64,000 bases of DNA from Apium graveolens (Eukaryota; Streptophyta; Magnoliopsida; Apiales; Apiaceae), in assembly GCF_009905375.1 (NCBI RefSeq), contig NC_133647.1, forward strand, positions 130,674,673 to 130,738,672, written 5' to 3'. Every line of letters starts with the position of its first letter. The stretch's first letter is position 1. Of this stretch, positions 33,324 to 46,828 are shown in pieces. A program made the translations under genes and the position numbers. The notes below the pieces were generated by a model. The model did no database searches. It had not been told where the DNA came from and saw nothing but the letters and a program-made list of their open reading frames with translations.

Positions 33324-35260
33324 TGTAACACCCCCAGATCCGGGGTCAGGGATCTGGGTCGTCACGGTCTTTCTTTCTACAATATCACTTCACTTAATTA
33401 ATAATAAATAACCTTATGTTGTGACCCCACACTAACACACACCACAACCCGTTATAGTCTCAGAGATGAAATTGAAATAAGTACAAGTCCTTGAATCCAC
33501 AATTTAAAAGTTATTACAACCCAAAATGATTACTTGATAAATTTATAGTTAATTGCCATTATCTGCCACAAGTTATAATTATACAATATTTGGTTCCCAA
33601 AAGTAGAATGCCTGATCTGCCAATAGATCTACCTCTGCAGCTATAGCAGCTACAACATCAACGGGAAGACGCGGGACGCTTCCCACGCGCTTGCGCTGGG
33701 TCTGCTTGAGTCTGACCATCTTTCCTAACTGTTGTTGTGTGATGAAGAAATGAAGCAAGAGTGAGCATTACAGCTCGCAAGATAATATATAGTGTAAACA
33801 ATAATGCAAGTATCTAAATGGATAACTTACTAGAATCCTTTATCAAGTGTAAGGTAATTACTTACTGGATATAAGTTTTAAGGAAGATGAAGTTACCAAT
33901 TACTTCATTATACTTATACCATTTTTAAAAATCTACTTGAACTATTATTGTTTAAAGTATAATAAGTTTCAAAAGGTCATCCCATAGATGAGACCACAAG
34001 TTAAAACATGAATAGATTCAATCTTTGAAATATTTTTAAAGGAAATGAAGTTATGAGATACTTCATTCAATGGGAACACCATTAAAACTATTTGATCTCG
34101 TCAATGCTTCGGCAACCACTCATTCGTAGCCTTTCGATCGAAATACTACGGGTAGTGTTGCAGAATTATCCAACTGGATGATGAACTCATTACGGGAGTT
34201 TTGTCGCGCCAGGAAGACCACTTACGATGATCAGTCCTAGTAGTGCAACCCCACCATTTTCTAAATGTAGAGGAGAACCTGTCGGATTTACTTGTCAACC
34301 GAACACTGGACTCCTAAGGAATGTACCGTCTTGCGGAACTTCCAGGCCATTTGGGCCAATATAATAAGGCTGGGCCGGCGCCACTCGACCAGTTACGCCA
34401 CTCCTAGTTCCGATGAAATCCATGACTCTGAAACGTAACGCTCGTCCTCACCTTCCCCAAGTAGAAACTTGTTGATACGACTCCACCAAGAAGTCGTATA
34501 TAGTTGGAAAGGAAAACTCACCGATATTTCCCAGGCGATGCCTGTTAATGGATTAACTTGTTCCAAGAATTTTACTTCCCGAGTATTGGGTAAGTAATCA
34601 AAAACTCTTTTATCAAGACAGCAACCTTATTTCGAATATAAAACACACCACAGAGCCGGATCCCTCAGGTTTTGAGCGAGTATTTAAATCCCCTTCGAAA
34701 GGAGGATCTTAAATATAAAATGAGTTTTGGGATCCGCTCTAACTTTTAAAATCATTTTGAAGACTCGCAAAACATTTTTAAGAATGTTTGGAGTAATGCT
34801 GATTTAATAAAATAAATCAGTCCCAATATATTAGAAAATATCTGAATATTATTATTTAAATAATCTTCCCAGAAAGAATAATCTTTATAAAATAATTGAA
34901 GTAGAATTTGTAAAACTTATACTTGAAATGAATCTTAAATAACCAAAGATGTACTTATACGAAAGTAATATCTTTATTTGAATAATCATAAGTAAGTTTG
35001 ATTATCGACACATTATTCTATAATAAAATAAAGAATATTATTTAGTAAATAATCGGAGTCATAAGTCCTCGAATGAATATTCAAAATAATATTCATTAAT
35101 AAAATAAACGGAGTCATAAGCCCTTGAATGAATATTCAAAATAATATTCAATAATAAAATAAACGGGATCATAAGCCCTCGAATGAATTTTCAAGATAAT
35201 ATTCATTAATAAAATAAAGTTATCGAATAAACCTTATTCGATTCATAGTTTTGAAAACTA

Positions 35261-35301
<41 letters not shown>

Positions 35302-37379
35302 CTCGGGAGCCTCGACTCCCGGTTTTAGAAAAAGTTCACCTTTGGGTCCCCTATACTAAGGGTATATGCAAATTACCGTTTATCTCTAGCATAGGTATTA
35401 TCAACTGAATCAACAGATATATGTATCAAGAATACGAAACAGGCATGCATATATACCATATCACATGCTATAATATATCGCAAGAATTTGCTAAGTAACC
35501 ATTATGCATCTATCACAAGATAATGCATGTACAAATGTATACATCACAACAACAGTATAACGGATAGAAAACTTGCCTGAGCAACTGGGGGTTATAAATG
35601 GCTTGGGACGAGTCTAGTAACCTATAAACAACATATAAGTTGGAATTAAACCAAAGTCACTTATAAATCTATACTTTAACCAATTTAGACTATAACGCTC
35701 GCTTTGCGCTTACTGATTCTCTTAAGTCGCTCGAGTACCCTCGGCTCCACCATTTTTAATAAATTAACCATTACGAGTTTTAAGGCGATTCTTCCGCGAG
35801 TGTCTTACCAACTGCCTAACACACTTTACATAAATGTTTCATACTCCAATTAGTCCTTTTAGGTCTTTAACCTATGTTTCAAAGTTAGGCGAGGGGTAAT
35901 GATTCGTTCGCGAAACGTCGTTACTTAAAATGGTCGTTTCTCCTAAATCGTACATCGGAATCAAACGAACTACATATCAAAACGAAGCTCGTAACATGAA
36001 CTATCTAATCGTGGCAATGGTCAAAACCTAGTAGTGAGTTCAAGGGTCCTAATGTTAAGAACAAAAACAGTCTAAAGTAAATCGGACATTACGACGGCTA
36101 TGTTTACGCGATTACCCAAATTTAAAACACTCCAATTCAACCCACAATCAATCCACAATAACAACCCAATCAAAACTCCATCCATACTACATCATAACAG
36201 CCCCAACAACTCAACATTAACAATTTATACTTATTCTTAATCTTGAACTTAACTACACTTAAGTTCATTAATCAACAATCCAAGAATTACCACTCCAAAA
36301 CTTCACAAAACTAACTAATCTCTACATTCACAACAAGCAAGCCTCCCATGAATTAAAATCAACAAAACTAAACCTAATTACTCAAATAAAGTTAGGGTTT
36401 GGAGGGGTTATACCTTCCTTGGAGAGTGGAGAATCAAGAGAATGGCTTGGAATCACCCTTAAAGTCCTTATCCAAGCTTAAACTAAACAAAACTTCAAGA
36501 ACAAAAATTTTAGTTCTTGAAAAACACTATTCACCATCTTCTTCCATGATTTTTAGGAAGATATTGTGAATGATTTAGGAGCTCAAACTTATAGGATATC
36601 CATAACTATGCATAAGGAGTCTTAGATAATTACCTTGTGATTTAACAATGCTTGGAACTTGATTTTTGATTTTCTTGCTTTGGAAAAGAAGAAAAAGCCG
36701 AGAGCATGGAAGAAGAAAGGTGAGAAAATGTTGTGTTTTTGGTGAAAATGAATTGTTGGCTTGGTTGGTTGATTTTTTGATTTGTTTTGTTTTGTTTTAT
36801 TACCTTTTTACCATGGTAACTTTTGTGTGGTTCTAATTCAACCAACAACACACTTGCTTGGTCATGCTTATGTCACCATGTGATGTCACCCTCCCTCCTT
36901 TGTCCTCTTCTCATTGGTTTGATGACATCATCCCCACTAATCTCTTTGATTAGCTTTTAATTATTTGGCTAATGAACGCTGATCTGTTATACGGTTCGCT
37001 TAACTTTCGTTTTCGTTTATCGTTTGAGGGATCATACTCGGGATCTTATTACTTAGGTTCCCTTAACCTTTCTCAATACATTATATTCCTTTTTATGATC
37101 CTCTATTAAAATCCTTGAATTTAAATCATTTTTATTCTGTTACCTTATACTCAGTTCTTTCTGTATCTGGTAGATTTTCGGGAAAAATCAAAGTGTTCGA
37201 ATTTGGATTCTGACGATCTTTACATACACTTATATCCCATATAAAGTACTAATAAGATCTCAGAATAACAATAGAAGAACCCCTACATAGTGTGGTATGA
37301 AAAGTTTTCTTATTCCGCATACTCAGCAAAAGCACTATTCATAAGGGTTTCAAAAATTCCAAAAATTGGGGTAATTACA
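33324..37379 (-). repeat. 3' LTR of the Tekay chromovirus
   Basis: 4056 bp. It contains a (TA)n run at about 35262-35296 and a 55-bp unit repeated three times at 35053-35218. Against the other LTR it differs by roughly 1.5-2 percent in the stretches I compared by eye, plus a 319-bp block (about 35351-35669) bounded by the direct repeat CTATACT that the other copy lacks. Confidence 0.93.
35053..35218. repeat. Tandem repeat inside LTR, 55 bp x 3
   Basis: Units begin CGGAGTCATAAG, CGGAGTCATAAG and CGGGATCATAAG at about 35054, 35109 and 35164. The same triplet is in the other LTR at about 44830-44994, so it was present before insertion. Confidence 0.85.
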
Positions 37380-37398
37380 GTCTCCCCTCCTTAAAAGG
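37380..37398 (-). other. Polypurine tract of the Tekay chromovirus
   Basis: The minus strand reads CCTTTTAAGGAGGGGAGAC immediately before the 3' LTR. Confidence 0.8.
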
Positions 37399-37419
37399 AT
37401 TCCGTCCCGGAATCAGATA

Positions 37420-38290
37420 GAAAATTAATAGGGATACTTTCTTAGCATTGCACTTTCTAACTCTCAAGTAAATTTTTCTACATTGTGGTTCTTCCATCAA
37501 ACTCTGAATAGTTTGATAACCCTTCTCCTAAGCACTTGTTCCTTTTTCAATCTATAACCCTTCCTGGTTGCTCCATATAGGTTACGTCTAGTTTCATGTC
37601 TATACGCTCATATGCCCCTATTTATCTGGCATCCGAATTACACTTCCTTAACATTGATACGTGGAACACGTTATGACTTGCTACATGTTCGGGGGTAGGG
37701 CTAGCTCATATGCTTACTTCCCAATACGTCTTAATACCTCAAAGGGTCCAACAATTCGTGGACTTAAACTTTCCTTTCTTTCCAACCCTCATCAATTCCT
37801 TTTTAAGGGAATACTTTTAACAATACAAGGTTCCCTCCTTCATACCCTTTGTCCTTTCATTTGTCAAATCAACATACTTCTTATGTCCATCTTGGGCTAC
37901 TCCCAGCCGTCCTCTGATTAGATCTATTATATTCTTGGTCCTTTGGACCACTGCTGGTCCGAGCATCTTGCGCTCTACAACTTCATCCTAACATAAGGGA
38001 GATCGACATTGTCTTCCCTCAAAGATCTCATAAGACGACATCTCGATAATGACATACGATCTATTATCGTGAGAAAACTCAATCCGCGTTAAGTGATCAT
38101 TCCAACTTCTTTCAAGTCTATTGCACAGACTCTCATTATAGTTTTTAGCATTAGAGCTTTTGCTTCTCGATACCCATTCTTTTCCAGTTCATAATCGCTA
38201 CTACCTTCCGTTCCTAATATTATACTGGTTATACTTTTGCTCGTTAGCGTTCTATAACCTTTTAATAACCACGTCCACCTTAGTATCACG
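37420..38290 (-). pseudogene. Integrase C-terminus and chromodomain of the Tekay chromovirus, decayed
   Basis: Read on the minus strand, in shifting frames: 'TIMRVCAIDL' and 'NDHLTRIEFS' (about 38140-38080), 'EGRQCRSPLC' and 'DEVVERKMLGPAVVQRTKNI' (38020-37920), 'SPRIVGPFEVLRRIGK' (near 37740), 'VFHVSMLRKCNS' (near 37650), then 'YMEQPGRVID', 'KEQVLRRRVIKLFRV' and 'KNHNVEKFTWELESAM' (37585-37430). The last three are the chromodomain that tethers chromovirus integrase to histone marks. At least four shifts or stops mean no product is possible. The ORF track of the opposite strand here (37661-37921) is a shadow. Confidence 0.8.
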
Positions 38291-40940
38291 AATGTGTTTC
38301 CATTTCGAATATCACCATAACTTTACTACTCCTTTTTCAGCTGTTTCTATTTTCCAAAATTTGATCAATCATATAGAAGTAAAGGAATTTGTTGAGAGAT
38401 CACTACGATCATGAACACTTGTTACATTGCATAGTTAGTACAGAAGGTGGCCAGCCTTTAGTACTTGACAAGCAATTAAACAATAGAAGGTATCCTACTC
38501 GGCTTCTATCACACAGATAGATAGTCATTCAGCAATACCTCCCCTTCTGGAAGGGTTGTTCTTCTCAGCTTATATAAAATGAAAAGGAGAGAAAAGAATG
38601 AATTGAAGAGAATTGTATATATATAAATTATGCTGCCACAAAATATCTGGCTTGGAATTTACCTCTGAACTATAGACGTTTCTCATAGGAGAACAAAACA
38701 TATACGTATATATATCAACATCAGGTATTCGCTATTCCGTCCATCATTCTATGGACCCATGCTCTTCCTCGAGCTTATACACAATCACCTTTGAAACTCC
38801 CTCGATATCGAAACTCGAATCTGGGACCTCATTCTAGACATCATCGTTACTAGAATTTTATGCTTGCACTGCAACCTTCCTCATATAGTAATACGACTCT
38901 CTATTTATAGAAGGAATAAATATTCAATAGGTAAATAATCGACCTAGTTTTTCTATCAAAGATAACTTATACGTCAACACGACCCGATTAGTGGTACTCA
39001 ATCTCAACATCCATTCCAATACAACTCTCACGGTTGTAATCGACTCATTACTCGCAGAATCATTGCTGCATTACTATGGTCCACCACTGACCTACTGTCG
39101 TCATTCACTTTCCATGAAATCTTAATAACTAACCATACGGAGTCCATACATGTCGTATAGAATTCTTCTAAGGAGTTAACATAATCACCAATCATAATTC
39201 ATGAAGAACACTCCTGATCCTGACATACATACATGATATGAAGCAGATAAAATTATAGAAGAGTTTCAATCAAAGCAACGATAGCAGGTTAATACCATTC
39301 TTAATCATATGCCTTCAATAGAAGACTTAACTCAAAGGTTTGTTTGGTCCTTTTTGAAATATGGTCCTGGCTTATTCTCAAGATAGGACCTTCTAAGATA
39401 GATAGCCCGCTAATGGCGATTACAAGAATTAAACCTTTACCCAACTACTATTACGGTTGAGTATTGCACAGTCATCAGAAGGAATGTCAATCTTCTGAAC
39501 CGTAATACAACCTTCCCGGCTTTAACCATCATCACTGTATTCCCCTGGCACTAGCGCCTATAATTGCTCTCTTACACTTAAAGTGTCGGCCGCCTCTTTG
39601 GCCTTTCCTGACAGTAAAATTTCCTTACAATTAATGTCATTTGAACGATCTCCAACTAAATTTTCTACCTCATTTCCAATCACTGCTTCTGTGAAGATGT
39701 TTTCCTTAAAATCTGATGAGTAAAAAAAGTACCACCATTTTTTTCCATAAGTTATTGCCTCAGTCTTTTAGAGGTTAATCATTGTCACGACTGACTCTCG
39801 ATCATACTTAGGACGTCTCTTATCTTGGGTCCTTCTTGTTTTCACCATTCTTGACCTTTGTTGTGTTCAATCTATACTTTCTCATGGTTTAACATGTGCT
39901 CCACTTGGCATTATTATAATCACGTCATATTTCCTTTATCAACATTTCCATTCTTGAGAATTTAGAATATTACCTTTCTCCTTGTAAAACCTCTAAGGTT
40001 ATCCTTGAATCGTTCCTCCTGTATTCCCTAGATACAGGGTATATCAAGATACCATTTATTAATACCAGAATCATTGTCTATATAATTCTGAAAAATTTAT
40101 CCATTGATTCTTAAAGGTTGTTATTACCTTAATCCTTTTCAATTCATACTGTCAAAACTCATACTATCCCTATTAAGGGTGAAATGCCAACCTTTATGCA
40201 TTCCCCTAGGATTCGTTTTAAGTTACCGATGTTCTATCCTTAATTCCACCTTTAAAAAGGTACATGCATCCTTCCATGGATAAATCAAGTCATATATCCC
40301 TGATAAGGGTGTCTTATTCAATCATTCCCACCTCGATAGTATATGCCTAATTTCACAATAACATCTGTATTCAAAATGAGGTCAATCAATATGGCCTCCA
40401 AAAGATAATAACGGTTATCCGCTTTTCTTGCCTAATTTGTTAACGATAACAAGGATGTTCTGGAAGATATTGGTCGTGTTCAACGTGAACTTCTACTTAA
40501 TAATTCCTTATTTACTTTTGTTGTTTATCTCAACAGTCATCTCAATGTTGGGATATCTTTCATACCTGGCGTCTCCCTTTCTGGTATCAAGCCACCAGTC
40601 TTACACTTCACATTCTTGAAGGTCACTTCCTTCATCCAATTTTCCTAATTTCTTACTTTCTTGTCCCTTAGTCTATCCGCGTCTCATTATTTATCCTTCG
40701 AACTATCTCAAGGTTTCCTCGAATCCTCCCAACTTACAGGGAATAAAATATATGTATCTCTTATGCCTTCAACCATCAATTTTTAACTCATGGTGAATCC
40801 CCCTCATCCTGACGATTACATACTTTTCTATTTCTATTGCTACGAGTCTTTAGGGTTTCCTCATACCCAACTCCCTTATCATTCCTCAAACTCTATTGCC
40901 TTTATATTCCTTTCCACTTCAATTCTTTTTTATTTTCTTT
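38291..40940 (-). other. Decayed pol region of the Tekay chromovirus, no motif recovered
   Basis: By position RT, RNase H and the integrase start should be here. I could not find the MRLCIDYRELN, FxDDIL or YHPQT motifs in any frame. Either the region has diverged or been rearranged, or it never encoded a working pol in this subfamily. Confidence 0.5.
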
Positions 40941-40949
40941 TCTCTTATC

Positions 40950-41450
40950 ATTATTTCATGAACCCACTAATTATTTACTGCAAACATCACGTCGTTATGG
41001 GATTCTTGTCCTTCGAACGAATCTTTACAACTTTTACAATCTTAGATTCATAATTCATCATATTCGTCCGCCTTTGTTCTGGCTCTTAAAGCCTTTACAC
41101 TATCTCCCTAACCTTGGGATTTACTTTCTCGAAAACAATTGACTGAACTTTAATCAGTTTATCATAACCTCTTGCTCCGTGCCTTTCTTGGTCTTTCACC
41201 AGTGGGTGGTCTCTCTCTTAGGAGGGTAAGTGACAGAAACAGTCTTTTATGATTCGTCAATCATTTAGAATCTCAAATGATTCTTGTATTTCCTTTAGCC
41301 AGGCTCTTTCCTCGACTGGGTCAGCTATTTCCTTGGAACTCTGAGAGCTTAGCGACTTAAAGGTCCTGAAAGAATTTCACACCACATTGTTTCCTCAAGG
41401 TGGTGGTTAGGGGTAAAAGTATAAGTTTTGTTTTAGGCAAGTCCATGGAT
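40950..41450 (-). pseudogene. Retrotransposon gag domain relic of the Tekay chromovirus
   Basis: The minus strand near 41400-41260 reads 'VKFFQDL', 'KLSEFQG' and 'EERAWLKEIQESFEIL' with a shift, which fits the Retrotrans_gag pattern (F...F.G..DP..A..WL..IE..F). Further text to 40950 is broken. It lies downstream of the intact gag N-terminus at 42081-42930. Confidence 0.55.
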
Positions 41451-42080
41451 TGCCCAATAGGAGTACCATCCTGGTTCTTCCTATCTTACTCGACTTCTGT
41501 TTTCGCAGTCTAAATGTTTCTTCCTACTCCCCATAATTGGGGTCATCTTTTAATTTAAATCCTCATTTTCCACTTCATTATATTATGGGTTCCTTATAGC
41601 TTAATTACGACTTCCCTGATTATCACATTCAAGGTTTGCCCCTAATCTTATTCCTCATGGGGGCATAATGCTTGGAAAAAAAATTTTGAGAATCTCTGGA
41701 TATTTGTCTTATTTACTTTGCTTAAGTCTTTCCCTCGTTCCGTCCTTGCATGATTGCAAATTATGAATTCTCAAGTTCTATAAACTTCATGACACTCTCT
41801 TAAGTGTTAATAGTGCAATTAACCATATGAACTTATCACAAACAGACTGATCTGAACTGAAATTAATGAATATATACATAACCATTTGTTCGAGGGTACA
41901 ACAACTGAACACATTAAAGAGAATTACATCATTTGATCTGATCGCTTCTATCCCAAACGTACTACCATAGATAATCATCTAGTCATTAAAATTAATCATT
42001 CATAACTTAGGCTAATCCTCCAAAAGCGGTGCTTCATGAAATTCTTATCAGATTGCTCAGACTCTGCACACTATTATGGA

Positions 42081-42930
42081 TCAAAAAATACGGGCACGCA
42101 CGACATCCCTAACCTGCTCCATTAAAGCGGTGATGAGGTCTACGATAGTTGCAAGTAGAGCTGGATCAATCTGACCCTCAAGATGGCCTCTAGCTGTAAC
42201 ACGGGTGGTAGCCTCAATCCTTTCCATGCTATAAGCTAATCCTGCTGGGAGTACCCCGCCCTCAATCCTCGGTGCAGTAAGTGGATCCAAAAGATCACTC
42301 CTAACATTACGGGCCTCAGACAGGCCACCCAAAGTCATATAATAATCGGCGATAAGAGAAGCCTGAGTGGTTGCATCTAGCAGTCCATGGGGTGCAGGTG
42401 GTGCAGGCCCAGGAGATCCAAATGGATAACCTAGAACGGTATCAGGTGACAATGGTGCAGGAGATAAAGGTGGCATTTCCTCAGTAGGTGATGGGCCCTG
42501 AACAGGGGAGGGAACAGGAATTGGTGGAACCTCATTGATGTCTTCAGGAACCTCTTGAAGAGGGTCTGATACTGGTGTAATTGGTGTCGTGGAAGGCCCC
42601 ACTCCTCCTGCCCTCATTAACCTTTGTGCCCTTGGTAACTCTTTATCCTCTAGTGCCACCCTCGCGAACATTCTTGCTCTGGTAGTCACCCTGACTACGG
42701 TCATCAATTCCTCAGCGGTCCTCTCTTCATTCTCGCTAGGATCCTCCATGCGATCCTCCTCAGCAACAATCCCTTCTGGGATAACATCCTCAACCGTAAC
42801 ATTCTCAATATGAATCTCATCCGGTCCCTCGTTAGGGTACTCTATCGGATTCACAATTTGATCTCCAACATGTAATAAAACATCCCCATGCTGATGCTCC
42901 TGAACCTCAGGGTTCGGTGCCCCGCTGCCC
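42081..42930 (-). CDS. Gag N-terminal ORF of the Tekay chromovirus (Pro/Glu-rich), open
   Basis: The frame is open from about 42930 ('GSGAPNPEVQEHQHGDVLLH') through 'NPIEYPNEGPDEIHIENV', 'VRVTTRARMFARVALED', a Pro-rich stretch ('VPPIPVPSPVQGPSPTEEMP') and 'LIADYYMTLGG' to 'RDVVRARIF' and TGA/TAG at 42081-42083, about 280 codons without a stop. No clear ATG was found: GTG at 42854 is the first start-like codon inside the conserved text, and an in-frame TAG lies just upstream of 42930. It is the only long open region in this element, which is striking next to the ruined pol. Its role as the gag N-terminal region is inferred from position after the PBS and from the gag-like text downstream. Confidence 0.6.
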
Positions 42931-43083
42931 TATACGAGAATGAACTATGTTATTATCATAATATTTATAAGGGTTCCCGTAAGGGTTTTAACTGTCAGTA
43001 CTATGTTAGGTAGCCCGACTATGAACTTGGCAAGAGTTCTTATTATCTTAACGTCACATCATCTCTGAGGTTTATAACGGTTA

Positions 43084-43095
43084 GCTCTGATACCA
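43084..43095 (-). other. Primer-binding site (tRNA-iMet) of the Tekay chromovirus
   Basis: The minus strand reads TGGTATCAGAGC, complementary to the 3' end of plant initiator tRNA-Met, four bases from the LTR end. Confidence 0.93.
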
Positions 43096-43099
43096 CTTC

Positions 43100-45036
43100 T
43101 GTAACACCCCCAGATCCGGGGTCAGGGATCCGGGTCATCACGGTCTTTCTTTCCACAATATCACTTCACTTAATTAATAATAAATAACCTTATGCTGTGA
43201 GCCCACACTAACACACACCACAACCCGTTATAGTCTCAGAGATGAAATTGAAATAAGTACAAGTCCTTGAATCCACAATTTAAAAGTTATTACAACCCAA
43301 AATGATTACTTGATAAATTTACAGTTAATTGCCATTATCTGCCACAAGTTATAATTATACAATATTTGGTTCCCAAAAGTAGAATGCCTGATCTACCAAT
43401 AGATCTACCTCTGCAGCTATAGCAGCTACAACATCAACGGGAAGACGCGGGACGCTTCCCACGCGCTTGCGCTGGGTCTGCTTGAGTCTGGCCATCTTTC
43501 CTAACTGTTGTTGTGTGATGAAGAAATGAAGCAAGAGTGAACATTACAGCTCGCAAGATAATATATAGTGTAAACAATAATGCAAGTATCTAAATGGATA
43601 ACTTACTAGAATCCTTTATCAAGTGTAAGGTAATTACTTACTGGATATAAGTTTTAAGGAAGATGAAGTTACCAATTACTTCATTATACTTATACCATTT
43701 TTAGAAATCTACTTGAACTATTACTGTTCAAAGTATAATAAGTTTCAAAAGGTCATCCCATAGATGAGACCACAAGTTAAAACTTGAATAGATTCAATCT
43801 TTGAAATATTTTTAAAGGAAATGAAGTTACGAGATACTTCATTCAGTGGGAACACCATTAAAACTATTTGATCCTCTCAATGCTTCGGCAACCACCCATT
43901 CGTAGCCTTTCGATCGAAATGCTACAGGTAGTGTTGCAGAATTATCCAACCGGATGATGAACTCATTACGGGAGTTTTGTCGCGCCAGGAAGACCACTTA
44001 CGATGATCAGTCGTAGTAGTGCAACCCCACCATTTTCTACATGTAGCGGAGAACCTGTCAGATTTACTTGTCAACCGAACACTGGACTCCTAAGGAATGT
44101 ACCATCTTGCGGAACTTCCAGGCCATTTGGGCCAATATAATAAGGCTGGGCCGGCGCCACTCGACCACTTACGCCACTCCTAGTTCAGATGAAATTCATG
44201 ACTCTGAAACGTAACGCTCATCCTCACCTTCCCCAAGTAGAAACTTGTTCATACGACTCTACCAAGAAGTCGTATCTAGTTGGAAAGAAAAACTCATCGA
44301 TATTTCCCAGGCGATGCCTGTTAATGGATTAACTTGTTCCAAGAATTTTACTTCCCGAGTATTGGGTAAGTAATCAAAAACTCTTTTATCAAGACAGCAA
44401 CCTTGTTGCGAATATAAAACACACCACAGAGCCGGATCCCTCAGGTTTTGAGCGAGTATTTAAATCCCCTTCAAAAGGAGGATCTTAAATACAAAATGAG
44501 TTTTGGAATCCGCTCTAACTTTTAAAATCATTTTGAAGACTCGCAAAACATTTTTAAGAATGTTTGGAGTAATGCTGATTTAATAAAATAAATTAGTCCC
44601 AATATATTAGAATATATCTGAATATTATCATTTAAATAATCTTCCCATAAAGAATAATCTTTATAAAATAATTGAAGTAGAAGTTATAAAACTTATACTT
44701 GAAATGAATCTTAAATAACCAAAGATGTACTTATACGAAAGTAATATCTTTATTTGAATAATCAAAAGTAAGTTTGATTATCGACACATTATTCTATAAT
44801 AAAATAAAGAATATTATTTAGTAAATAATCGGAGTCATAAGTCCTCGAATGAATATTCAAAATAATATTCATTAATAAAATAAACGGAGTCATAAGCCCT
44901 CGAATGAATATTCAAAATAATATTCAATAATAAAATAAACGGGATCATAAGCCCTCGAATGAGTATTCAAGATAATATTCATTAATAAAATAAAGTTATC
45001 GAATAAACCTTATTCGATTCATAGTTTTGAAAACTA

Positions 45037-45079
<43 letters not shown>

Positions 45080-46828
45080 CTCGGGAGCCTCGACTCCCGG
45101 TTTTAGAAAAAGTTCACCTTTAGATCCCCTATACTTTAACCAATTTAGACTATAACGCTCGTTTTGCGCTTACTGATTCTCTTAAGTCGCTCGAGTACCC
45201 TCGGCTCCACCATTTTTAATAAATTAACCATTACGAGTTTTAAGGCGATTCTTCCGCGAGTGTCTTACCAACTGCCTAACACACTTTACATAAATGTTTC
45301 ATACTCCAATTAGTCCTTTTAGGTCTTTAACCTATGTTTCAAAGTTAGGCGAGGGGTAATGATTCGTTCGCGAAACGTCGTTACTTAAAACGGTTGTTTC
45401 TCCTAAACCGTACATCGGAATCAAACGAACTACATATCAAAACGAAGCTCGTAACATGAACTATCTAATCATGGCAATGGTCAAAACCTAGCAGTGAGTT
45501 CACGGGTCCTAATGTTAAGAACAAAAACAGTCTAAAGTAAATCGGACATTACGACGACTATGTTTACGCGATTACCCAAATTTAAAACACTCCAATTCAA
45601 CCCACAATCAATCCACAATCAAAACTCCATCCATATTACATCATAACAGCCCCAACAACTCAACATTAACAATTTATACTTATTCTTAATCTTGAACTTA
45701 ACTACACTTAAGTTCATTAATCAACAATCCAAGAATTACCACTCCAAAACTTCACAAAACTAACTAATCTCTACATTCACAACAAGCAAGCCTCCCATGA
45801 ATTAAAATCAACAAAACTAAACCTAATTACTCAAATAAAGTTAGGGTTTGGAGGGGTTATACCTTCCTTGGAGAGTGGATAATCAAGAGAATGGCTTGGA
45901 ATCACCCTTAAAGTCCTTATCCAAGCTTAAACTAAACAAAACTTCAAGAACAAAAATTTTAGTTCTTGAAAAACACTATTCACCATCTTCTTCCATGATT
46001 TTTAGGAAGATATTGTGAATGATTTAGGAGCTCAAACTTATAGGATATCCATAACTATGCATAAGGAGTCGTAGATAATTACCTTGTGGTTTAACAATGT
46101 TTGGAACTTGATTTTTGATTTTCTTGCTTTGGAAAAGAAGAAAAAGCCGAGAGCATGGAAGAAGAAAGGTGAGAAAATGTTTTGTTTTTGGTGCAAATGA
46201 ATTGTTGACTTGGTTGGTTGATTTTTTGATTTGTTTTGTTTTGTTTTATTACCTTTTTACCATGGTAACTTTTGTGTGGTTCTAATTCAACCAACAACAC
46301 ACTTGCTTGGTCATGCTTATGTCACTATGTGATGTCACCCTCCCTCCTTTGTCCTCTTCTCATTGGTTTGATGACATCATCCCCACTAATCTCTTTGATT
46401 ATCTTTTAATTATTTGGCTAATGACCGCTGATCTGTTATACGGTTCGCTTAACTTTCATTTTCGTTTATCGTTTGAGGGATCATACCCGGGATCTTGTTA
46501 CTTAGGTTCCTTTAACCTTTCTCAATACATTATATTCCTTTTTATGATCCTCTATTAAAATCCTTGAATTTAAATCCTTTTTATTCTGTTACCTTATACT
46601 CAGTTCTTTCTGTATCTGGTAGATTTTCGGGAAAAATCAAAGTGTTCGAATTTGGATTCTGACGATCTTTACATACACTTATATCCCATATAAAGTACTA
46701 ATAAGATCTCAGAATAACAATAGAAGAACCCCTACATAGTGTGGTATGAAAAGTTTTCTTATTCCACATACTCAGCAAAAACACTATTCATAAGGGTTTC
46801 AAAAATTCCAGAAATTGGGGTTATTACA
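43100..46828 (-). repeat. 5' LTR of the Tekay chromovirus
   Basis: 3729 bp, collinear with 33324-37379 except for the missing 319-bp block near 45130 and a missing 12-bp block near 45618. It ends TTACA at 46828, followed by the GTTAA duplication. Confidence 0.93.

Larger units (their letters stand above)
33324..46828 (-). mobile_element. Tekay chromovirus (Ty3/gypsy), complete with both LTRs, inserted in Sire-A gag
   Basis: Two long direct repeats (33324-37379 and 43100-46828), each beginning TGTAACACCCCC and ending TTACA on this strand, bound a 5.7-kb internal region. The 5-bp target-site duplication GTTAA lies at 33319-33323 and 46829-46833, and the host gag reading continues across the two flanks. 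On the minus strand a tRNA-iMet PBS follows the right LTR and a purine-rich tract precedes the left one. An integrase plus chromodomain relic near the left LTR identifies the Tekay (Del) lineage. Confidence 0.95.

Noticed and set aside
35262..35296. (TA)n run as a functional signal
   Set aside because: Simple microsatellite present in both Tekay LTRs.
37661..37921. 86-aa plus-strand ORF
   Set aside because: Shadow of the minus-strand integrase and chromodomain relic.
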